From the NCBI GenBank assembly GCA_964347035.1, contig CAYFXE010000012.1:6134-70133 (forward strand): a DNA stretch of 64,000 bases, read 5' to 3'. Below, piece after piece: positions 17,909-24,299 of this stretch. Each line of letters begins with the position of its first letter. Within the stretch, counting starts at the first letter, position 1. Below the pieces are notes generated by a model. That model ran no database searches. It saw only the letters and a list, made by a program, of their open reading frames with translations, and had not been told where the DNA came from. A program made the translations under genes and the position numbers. The DNA comes from CAYFXE01 sp964347035. GTDB taxonomy: Bacteria; Acidobacteriota; Aminicenantia; Aminicenantales; Aminicenantaceae.

Positions 17909-18851
17909 TTAAATTTTTATCATCTTCTCGATCGCTCCTCTCGCCTGTTGGCTGATCTCAGGAGGAACTTCGACTCTATGAACCATATCCTCTAAAGATT
18001 TTAAGACCTTTAAGAGAGTGATCTTTTTCATGTTATAACATAGAGCTGTGTTCAAGGCTGGATAAAAAGTTTTCTCCGGGTTCTCCTTTTTTAAACGGTG
18101 AATGATCCCCGATTCCGTACCGATGATGACCTCCTCCTCCAATTCGCGCTGCATTCCTTCCTGGTAGGNNNNNNNNNNTGGTCTTCTTGGCTTCCTTGAC
18201 CATGCCTCCTGTGGATAAGACTTTATCCGCCAAGTCGATGACTTCCGGTCGGCATTCTGGATGAACCCAAATTTCGGCCTCAGGATAAAGACTCTTCTTC
18301 TCCCGGATATCCTTGGCCAGGATATTGTTGTGCACGTAACAATAACCATCCCAAGGAATAATCTTTTTTTTCGTGTGGCGAGCTACGAAGGCAGCCAGAT
18401 TCTTATCCGGCACAAACAAAATTTCGTCCCCATCCAAAGAATCAACAACCTTCAAAGCATTAGAGGAAGTACAACAGATGTCGCACTCAGCCTTGACCTC
18501 GGCACTCGTGTTGACGTAACAGACAGCTTTTCCCCCTGGATAGTGCGTTTTCCACTCTCGTAGCTCAGGAGCTATCACCATATCCGCCATCGGACAGCCT
18601 GCCTTGATGTCAGGCATCAGTACCGTCTTTTCGGGAGCAAGAATCGCCGCAGTTTCTGCCATGAAATGAACACCACAGAAAACAATAACCTCCTGGTCAA
18701 CTTGAGCGGCCTCCTGGCTCAAGCCCAAGGAATCGCCGATAAAATCGGCCACATCCTGGACTTCGCCTATCTGGTAATTGTGAGCCAGGATGATGGCGTC
18801 TCTCTCCTTTTTGAGCTTCTGGATCCTGTCTTGGATATCGTCCTTTCTCAC
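17909..18851 (-). CDS. nadA: Quinolinate synthase, interrupted by an assembly gap
   Basis: [4Fe-4S] enzyme that condenses iminoaspartate with DHAP in de novo NAD synthesis. The N-terminal three quarters are clear: AIILAHNYQIGEVQDVADFI, VIVFCGVHFMAETAAIL, CDICCTSSNALKVV and HPECRPEVIDLADKV. A 10-N gap follows. The true C terminus continues in a different frame after the Ns (EEEVIIGTESGIIHRLKKE, FYPALNTALCYNMKKITL), with the third cluster Cys in ALCYNMK. The frame change is therefore an artefact of arbitrary gap size, not a mutation. The start overlaps the upstream STAS gene by 4 bp. Its position among Fe-S assembly genes fits an Fe-S enzyme. Confidence 0.93.
18169..18178. other. Assembly gap (10 N) inside nadA
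   Basis: Ten Ns of arbitrary length join two contigs within nadA. The coding frames on the two sides do not match across 10 bases, so the true gap length is not 10. Confidence 0.98.
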
Positions 18852-19123
18852 TTTTCTTCCTGAAGATTCATCTTGAGCAATTCCTGGATGAACAGGGACG
18901 AATTTCTCTTTTCCACCTTTTCGGAAGGAAGGTCATGGAGCATTCTAGCTGCTTTCTCATCCAGGTATCTCACCTTTGAAAAATCGAGGATGATTTTATC
19001 TCCTTCATCCATTCCTTTGTTGATTTCTGCATGGAGCTCTTGGATCCATCCTTGACAAATTTTTCCTTCGAGATACAAGACTTTTTGTTTTCGTCCTTCT
19101 TTTTTAGCTGTGATTCTTAACAT
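18848..19123 (-). CDS. STAS-domain-like small protein
   Basis: 91 residues with a pattern like a STAS or anti-sigma-antagonist fold: VLYLEGKICQGWIQELHAEI, then DKIILDFSKVRYLDEKAARM. The position usually holding the phosphorylated Ser or Thr is not obvious (VRYLDEKAA), so regulation by phosphorylation is doubtful. It lies 7 bp after the TusA-like gene and overlaps nadA by 4 bp. Its role in this Fe-S/NAD cluster is unknown; a scaffold or ligand-binding role is possible. The family assignment is moderate. Confidence 0.6.
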   Translation of the reverse strand: MLRITAKKEGRKQKVLYLEGKICQGWIQELHAEINKGMDEGDKIILDFSKVRYLDEKAARMLHDLPSEKVEKRNSSLFIQELLKMNLQEEK

Positions 19124-19130
19124 TTTTTGA

Positions 19131-19364
19131 TTATTCTTTGACTTTTTTTACGTAGACTTTAAAAGTCTCGTCTTCCTCTTCCAATCCCAAATACTCTTGG
19201 CCGGTCTGACGGCACCAAGCTGGCATATCCTCTTTTATTCCTTTATCCGTGGAAACCACTTCCAGAACTTTACCCACCTTCATTTTCTTGATCCTCTGGG
19301 CGGTCTGGATGATGGGCATCGGACAGAGCAACCCGAAGCAATCCAGCGTTTCATCTGCTTTCAT
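19131..19364 (-). CDS. TusA-family sulfur carrier
   Basis: 77-residue sulfurtransferase-like protein with the signature CFGLLCPMPIIQTAQRIKKM, which contains the conserved CPMP (family CPxP) whose cysteine carries persulfide sulfur. The fold continues KVLEVVSTDKGIKEDMPAWCRQ, typical of TusA/SirA/YeeD proteins, with the second Cys region. In E. coli TusA receives sulfur from IscS. Here it is 50 bp downstream of iscU and one gene past iscS, so it probably relays sulfur from that desulfurase to an unknown acceptor. Confidence 0.88.
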   Translation of the reverse strand: MKADETLDCFGLLCPMPIIQTAQRIKKMKVGKVLEVVSTDKGIKEDMPAWCRQTGQEYLGLEEEDETFKVYVKKVKE

Positions 19365-19414
19365 CGCTATTCTTTTCTCACGGAATCAATCCTGTGCTCC
19401 CTATTCTCAGAAAA

Positions 19415-19987
19415 CTACACTCTGATTCTGGTCGCCCCACAATGTGGACATTCCTGGGTCTTTTTATTGGTCGGTTTTCCACAATCTGGACAATCCTCGA
19501 GCTCGATCTGGCAGCTATCACAGAAACCCTCCACGCCTTTAATCGGACCTTCGCAGTAGGGACAATAGCATTTCTCTGCATCGATTGATTTTTCAGGCTG
19601 TTTTTTTTCTTCCACGGCTTTTTCCCTTTCTTTGTAATTTTCGATGGCCTTGTGAAGAGCATCGGCTCCCAAGTTCGAACAATGGAGCTTATTTTGGGGA
19701 AGTCCGCCCAACTGCTCTGCAACACTTTTGTTGGTGATTTTCATCGCTTCTTCGATCGTTTTCCCGATGGCCATTTCACTCACCATGCTGGAGACAGCGA
19801 TGGCGGCTCCGCAGCCGAAGGTCTGGAATTTGACATCATCAATCCGGTCGTCTTTCACCTTGATGTAAAAAGTCATCATGTCTCCACAGACAGGATTTCC
19901 GACCTGTCCCACACCGTCAGCATCCTTGAGGACTCCGACATTGCGGGGGTTCTGGAAATGATCCATAACCTTTTCGCTGTATATCAT
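19415..19987 (-). CDS. iscU: IscU/NifU-type Fe-S scaffold with C-terminal zinc ribbons
   Basis: Scaffold for Fe-S cluster assembly. Residues 1 to about 125 are an IscU domain with the three cluster cysteines in GNPVCGDMMTFY, FGCGAAIAVSS and KLHCSNLGADAL. After a charged linker (KEREKAVEEKKQPEKS) come about 50 residues with four CxxC pairs (CPYC, CDSC, CPDC, CPHC), a double zinc ribbon that ends RIRV. Ordinary IscU stops near 128 residues, so the tail is an added module and not a NifU ferredoxin domain. It overlaps iscS by 4 bp. The tail may bind a partner or extra metal; this is inference. Confidence 0.93.
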   Translation of the reverse strand: MIYSEKVMDHFQNPRNVGVLKDADGVGQVGNPVCGDMMTFYIKVKDDRIDDVKFQTFGCGAAIAVSSMVSEMAIGKTIEEAMKITNKSVAEQLGGLPQNKLHCSNLGADALHKAIENYKEREKAVEEKKQPEKSIDAEKCYCPYCEGPIKGVEGFCDSCQIELEDCPDCGKPTNKKTQECPHCGATRIRV

Positions 19988-21165
19988 TTATCTTTCTCCT
20001 CTAAGTATTGAGTATAAAGGGGAGACATCTGCCTCAGTCTCTCGATGATAGGGGGGAAGATTTCGAGAAGATACTGGATGTCTTTTTCACTGTTCTCCTC
20101 GATCAAGCTGAACACAACCGATCCCTGAGCCAAAGCGTGATCAATCCCCATGGCCAACAAAACGTGAGAGGCTTTCAAAGCCCTCGATGTGCAGGCTGAA
20201 CCGCTGGCAGCTGCGATTCCCTGCATATCCAAGTTCAGAAGCATGGCTTCGCCTTCGATAAACTCGATACAAAAGCTCGCATGGTGGGGCAAGCGCTTTT
20301 CTGGATGTCCGGTGAGCATCACGTGGTCAACACTCCTCGGCAGAGTCTGGATGAGCACATCTCTTAAGGAACTCATCTTTTTGACTCGCTCCTCTAGCTT
20401 TTTTCCAGCTATTTCCGCTGCTTTGCCCAACCCGACGATCCCGGCAACATTCTCTGTCCCTGCTCTTCGCCCTTTTTCCTGAATTCCCCCATCGATGAAG
20501 GGCATGATTCTGGTTCCCTTCCGTATGTACAAGGCTGCTGCACCACTTGGGCCGTAAAACTGGTTGGCCGCGAGGCTGAGAGCATCCACGCCAAGATTTT
20601 TCACATCAACAGGGATATTACCCACAGCATCAACGGCATCCGTATGAAAAAGAACTTCTTTCTCACGACATACGGCAGCAATCTCAGTAACAGGCTCTAT
20701 GGTTCCGACTTCTCCGTTGGCCAGCATCACAGAAACAAGGACAGTTTCGGGGGTGATGGCCTCTTTGATGTTCTCGGGATCGATCAATCCCTGCTTATCC
20801 ACAGGGATGATGGTGAATGTGTGCCCCATCTTCTCTAAGTATCTGGCCGAATGAAGGATGGACTGGTGTTCTACGGCTGAATAGATGATGTGTTTTCCTC
20901 GACTTTGAAGAGCTAAAGCAAAACCTTTGAGAGCAAAATTGTTGGATTCTGATCCACTCGAGGTAAAATAGATTTCCTCAGGCTGGGCGCTGATCAGACG
21001 GGCCACTCTCTCTCTGGCCTCCTCGATGGCCTTTAGGGCTTCTTGACCGACAGAGTGAAGGCTTTGAGGATTGCCATAATTTGCCTTGAGATGAGGGTAC
21101 ATCTCCTCGATGACTTCGGGATGAACTGGGGTTGAGGCGATGTGGTCTAAGTAAACTCTTCTCAT
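19984..21165 (-). CDS. iscS: Cysteine desulfurase, NifS/IscS type
   Basis: PLP enzyme that supplies sulfur for Fe-S clusters. 393 residues. The N terminus YLDHIASTPVHPEVIEEM and the region YFTSSGSESNNFALKGFALA are family signatures. In most relatives a Lys binds PLP in a xxSxHKxxG segment; here the corresponding segment reads DALSLAANQFYGPSGAAALY, with no HK pair, so the usual lysine appears to be replaced. The active-site Cys lies in AASGSACTSRAL near residue 325. It is followed directly by iscU (4-bp overlap) and preceded by nfu. The missing HK motif should be checked, since it would affect activity. Confidence 0.9.
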   Translation of the reverse strand: MRRVYLDHIASTPVHPEVIEEMYPHLKANYGNPQSLHSVGQEALKAIEEARERVARLISAQPEEIYFTSSGSESNNFALKGFALALQSRGKHIIYSAVEHQSILHSARYLEKMGHTFTIIPVDKQGLIDPENIKEAITPETVLVSVMLANGEVGTIEPVTEIAAVCREKEVLFHTDAVDAVGNIPVDVKNLGVDALSLAANQFYGPSGAAALYIRKGTRIMPFIDGGIQEKGRRAGTENVAGIVGLGKAAEIAGKKLEERVKKMSSLRDVLIQTLPRSVDHVMLTGHPEKRLPHHASFCIEFIEGEAMLLNLDMQGIAAASGSACTSRALKASHVLLAMGIDHALAQGSVVFSLIEENSEKDIQYLLEIFPPIIERLRQMSPLYTQYLEEKDK

Positions 21166-21219
21166 GTCCTTTTCTTTAGTTAAAAAGCCAAAAAGGGCCT
21201 TCCTTCGGTCTCTATACTC

Positions 21220-21438
21220 CTAGACTGCAACCACCTCTTTGACTTCAGGAATTTCCTTCTTCAAAATTCTTTCTATACCCATTTTCAGCGTCATCTGAGA
21301 CATCGGGCATCCCCCGCAAGCGCCGGTCAAACGAACCTTCACAACACCTTCTTCCACATCCACCAATTCCACGTCTCCGCCATCTGCCTGAAGAGAGGGT
21401 CGAATTTTATCCAAAGCCTGTTCGACTTTTTCCTTCAT
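21220..21438 (-). CDS. Nfu-type Fe-S carrier (NifU C-terminal domain)
   Basis: 72-residue single-domain Nfu protein. It has the fold start RPSLQADGGDVELVDVEEG and the cluster motif ACGGCPMSQMTL (CxxC), which binds or transfers a cluster between dimer halves. The ATG at 21438 is preceded by a strong AGGAGG; the longer frame to 21495 overlaps korB and is unlikely. It sits between korB (43 bp upstream) and iscS, so it probably delivers clusters to the operon's own ferredoxin oxidoreductase or NadA. Confidence 0.92.
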   Translation of the reverse strand: MKEKVEQALDKIRPSLQADGGDVELVDVEEGVVKVRLTGACGGCPMSQMTLKMGIERILKKEIPEVKEVVAV

Positions 21439-21481
21439 TTCTATAACCTCCTCATAAATCAAACATAATATATTAACGGAA

Positions 21482-22342
21482 TCATTCAAATTCATCCATG
21501 ATTTTTTCCAGCTCTGAATCCCTTATTTTAAGATCTCCAAGAAAAATGGACTGATTCTCGTCTTTGTAAACAAGGGATTCATAGGACGGTTTTTTATCTT
21601 GGTAGATTAGACCGACAGGGATTTTGTCTCCTCGACTTGTTTTATCCCAGGCGAGCCGGATATCCTTCGGGTCGTAATCTGAATCTTGCTCTAGAAGATG
21701 AATGTTATTTTTAAACCATTGATAAGTATTTTCTTTATTATGCGTGACACAAGGACTCAACACTTCGACGAACGAAAATCCCTTGTGTCTAATCCCTTTC
21801 TTGATTAGCGAGACAAGGTTGGTGGGCTCTCCTGAAAATCCGCGGGCAATGAAAGTGGCGCCTGCGGCCAGGGCCAATCTTGGCCCATCAAGAGGGTGTT
21901 CGTGTGATCCAAAGGGATTAGAAATCGATACAAATCCCTTCCGGCTGGTGGGAGAAGTTTGTCCTTGCGTCAGAGCATAAATCTGATTATCAACAACCAC
22001 ATAGGTGATGTTGATGTTTCGTCTTATAGAATGGAGGAGATGTCCTAAGCCGATCGAATAAGCATCCCCGTCACCACTAATCCCCACAACAGTCAGTCTC
22101 GGATTGACTAACTTTGCTCCCGTGGCTACGGGCAGAGTCCGTCCATGCAGGGCATGAAATCCGTAACAGCGAAAATAATTATTGAACCGTCCATGGCAGC
22201 CAATTCCAGTGACGATCATCAACTGCTCAGGAGGGATTTTGAGGGATACGGTGGCTTTCTTAAAAGCAGAAAACAAAGCGAAAAGACCGCACCCTCTGCA
22301 CCAAGTCGGGTCTTCAAGGTGGTAATCTATTTCCGTTCTCAT
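21482..22342 (-). CDS. 2-oxoacid:ferredoxin oxidoreductase, beta subunit
   Basis: TPP-binding beta subunit of a KorAB-type enzyme, 286 residues. The signature start is DPTWCRGCGLFALFSAFKKA, with a further cluster Cys in GIGCHGR. The TPP/metal motif is GISGDGDAYSIGLGHLLHSI, followed by VVDNQIYALTQGQTSPTS. Substrate may be 2-oxoglutarate, pyruvate or another 2-oxoacid; the fused gamma-alpha partner and separate beta favour the 2-oxoglutarate/2-oxoacid type. No separate delta ferredoxin subunit is seen. Its start overlaps the alpha gene by 4 bp. Confidence 0.93.
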   Translation of the reverse strand: MRTEIDYHLEDPTWCRGCGLFALFSAFKKATVSLKIPPEQLMIVTGIGCHGRFNNYFRCYGFHALHGRTLPVATGAKLVNPRLTVVGISGDGDAYSIGLGHLLHSIRRNINITYVVVDNQIYALTQGQTSPTSRKGFVSISNPFGSHEHPLDGPRLALAAGATFIARGFSGEPTNLVSLIKKGIRHKGFSFVEVLSPCVTHNKENTYQWFKNNIHLLEQDSDYDPKDIRLAWDKTSRGDKIPVGLIYQDKKPSYESLVYKDENQSIFLGDLKIRDSELEKIMDEFE

Positions 22343-24099
22343 CGAAGAATCCTCTCGATCTCTGTAGAGATATCTTGGGGTCTAAACGTTTGGCTCGAAT
22401 AATTCAGTATTGAATCTATTCCAGGCATTCTCTTCACCTGGCTTTTGATCAACGCACTCAGTTGAGCCGAGAAGTTGTTCTCGACCACAAAGACATGGCG
22501 ACATCCGGATAGAAAATCTTCAACTTCCTCCGAATGAAAAGGCCACAGGGTTCGGATCTGAAGATATTTTGCCTCGATACCTCGCTCTTGAAGCTGATCC
22601 ATCGCCTCCCTGATTGGACCAAGAGTGGATCCAAATCCGACGATAACGATATCGGCTCTCCTCTCTCCCCACAGCCGGGGCGGGATTAAATCTTTGAAAG
22701 CTGTCCTGAGCTTTCTCATCCTCTTTTCCATCATCCGGGTTCTGTTTTTAGGGCCTTCCTCGCGGTATCCTTTCTCGTCATGTTCGTTGCTCTCTACCAT
22801 GTGGATACCGTTTATCATCGAAGGCAGTGCTCGAGGAGAGACTCCATCTCGGGTAAATTTATATCTCTTATATTCTTTCATCTGAAGAAGTTCTTCCTGG
22901 TTAAGGAGTTTTCCTCTGTCAATTTTTATCTTGGACAGATCAAATTTCTCGACTGTACTCAGGTTCTGGCCATAATCCTGTTCGGTGAGAAGAATGACCG
23001 GCATCTGATATCTGTCGGCCAGATTGAAGGCTTTGATGGTGAACGAGTAGCACTCCTCTATCGTCCCCGGTGAAAGCACGATTCGGGGAAAATCCCCATG
23101 ACCCCCGTAGACCCACTGATTGAGGTCTGCCTGTTCGGATTTGGTGGGTAGCCCCGTGCTAGGGCCAGCTCTTTGAACGTGGACGACAACTATGGGAATC
23201 TCTGTTATCCCTGCCAGCGAGAATCCCTCCATCATCAACGAGGCGCCAGGCCCAGAGGTCGAGGTCATGGCCCGGGCTCCAGCATAGGAAGCCCCCAGGG
23301 CCATGTTGATCGCCGCGATCTCATCCTCGGTCTGAACCACCAGCCCGTTGAACCGAGGAAAGACCTTGGCCAACCATTGCCANNNNNNNNNNCAGATTTC
23401 AGATGCCGGACAGATGGGATAGGCAGCAAAAAAGCGACATCCGGCAGCCAAAGCCCCGAAGGCAATGGCTTCATCGCCGGAGATGAGGATTTTCTGGGTG
23501 TATGTCCTTTTCTTGAGAGAACGCTTCTCTTTAAGTTTGACGATCTTTTCAGCCTGCTCACAACCAAGTTTAACAGCCTGAATATTTTTCTGAACGATGA
23601 CCTTGCCCTTTTTCTCCAAGAACGCTTCTCTGATGATGTCATGGACGATGGTTGTTTCTAAATCCAGGATGTAGCACAATGCTCCTAAAACGATCATGTT
23701 TTTGAAAATTTCGTTTCCGAACCGATCTCTGGCCAACTGTTTAATCGGGAATTGATGGTAAACCAGTCCTTTATCCATAGGAGATACTATTTTCGCCAAG
23801 TCTAACCCTTCGCAGAGAATTATTCCTCCCTCAGCCATACTCGGTAAGTGCCTGATGATCGAATCGCAATCAAAGGCCAGGAGGACATCGATAAAATTAT
23901 TCCTCCCGTGGATTCTTTTATGGCTTGCTCTGATTGTGTAGTTTGTGGCTTCCCCTCTGATATTGGATGGAAAATCTCTGTAAGTGACAATTTCCCAACC
24001 TTCTCTAGTGAGAATCTTGGCTAAAACATTACCAGTAAACAGCACCCCATCACCTGCTTGACCAGCTATCATCACAGATATATCAGTTATCGTCTTCAT
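22339..24099 (-). CDS. 2-oxoacid:ferredoxin oxidoreductase, fused gamma-alpha subunit
   Basis: About 586 residues. Residues 1-190 are the gamma domain (ISVMIAGQAGDGVLFTGNVL). From residue 200 the alpha domain has DEAIAFGALAAGCRFFAAYP, GASYAGARAMTSTSGPGASL and RAGPSTGLPTKSEQADLN. A 10-N gap falls after PASEI, but the flanks read ATCTG and TGGCAATGG. Overlapping the shared TG gives SEIWQWLAKVFP in frame, as expected for the family, so probably nothing is missing. It is the first gene of the cluster that runs down to the ferritin-like gene, and a sigma-54-type promoter lies about 67 bp upstream of the start codon. Confidence 0.93.
   Translation of the reverse strand: MKTITDISVMIAGQAGDGVLFTGNVLAKILTREGWEIVTYRDFPSNIRGEATNYTIRASHKRIHGRNNFIDVLLAFDCDSIIRHLPSMAEGGIILCEGLDLAKIVSPMDKGLVYHQFPIKQLARDRFGNEIFKNMIVLGALCYILDLETTIVHDIIREAFLEKKGKVIVQKNIQAVKLGCEQAEKIVKLKEKRSLKKRTYTQKILISGDEAIAFGALAAGCRFFAAYPICPASEIXXXXWQWLAKVFPRFNGLVVQTEDEIAAINMALGASYAGARAMTSTSGPGASLMMEGFSLAGITEIPIVVVHVQRAGPSTGLPTKSEQADLNQWVYGGHGDFPRIVLSPGTIEECYSFTIKAFNLADRYQMPVILLTEQDYGQNLSTVEKFDLSKIKIDRGKLLNQEELLQMKEYKRYKFTRDGVSPRALPSMINGIHMVESNEHDEKGYREEGPKNRTRMMEKRMRKLRTAFKDLIPPRLWGERRADIVIVGFGSTLGPIREAMDQLQERGIEAKYLQIRTLWPFHSEEVEDFLSGCRHVFVVENNFSAQLSALIKSQVKRMPGIDSILNYSSQTFRPQDISTEIERILR
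23383..23392. other. Assembly gap (10 N) inside the 2-oxoacid oxidoreductase alpha gene
   Basis: Ten filler Ns. The two flanks share a 2-base overlap (TG) that restores the expected protein without extra bases, so the gap is probably of zero real length. Confidence 0.98.
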
Positions 24100-24165
24100 C
24101 TCTTTGATCCGTCTTACACATATTCTACACTAGGTATAAAAATTCTTATCATGAAATGACAAAAT

Positions 24166-24181
24166 AGCAATATTTATGCCA
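24166..24181 (-). promoter_or_regulatory. Sigma-54 (RpoN) -24/-12 promoter candidate
   Basis: On the minus strand the sequence reads TGGCATAAATATTGCT, matching the -24/-12 consensus TGGCACG-N4-TTGCW at all but two positions, with the GG and GC exactly 12 bases apart. Transcription would start near 24154, about 55 bases before the korA-like ATG. The gene just upstream encodes a sigma-54 activator. Both facts support real use. An rpoN gene is not in this window. Confidence 0.65.
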
Positions 24182-24263
24182 AGTCTTAATCTATATTTCA
24201 CCCCTAGAAATCAGATAAATAATGCTGAGTCATGGATAAAATATGTTATAAATAACTTTTAAG

Positions 24264-24279
24264 TACCGAAATATCGGTA
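24264..24279. promoter_or_regulatory. Palindrome, possible activator binding site
   Basis: TACCGAAATATCGGTA is a hairpin-forming palindrome (6-base arms, 4-base centre). It lies about 110-120 bp upstream of the predicted sigma-54 start site, the usual distance for an enhancer-binding-protein site, and just beyond the 3' end of the activator gene. It could instead be part of that gene's terminator, though no U-run follows. Confidence 0.35.
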
Positions 24280-24299
24280 TCCGTTCTGAGCATCATCAA

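Noticed and set aside
18033..18178. Frameshift mutation in nadA
   Set aside because: The frame changes exactly at a 10-N filler, so it is a scaffolding artefact.
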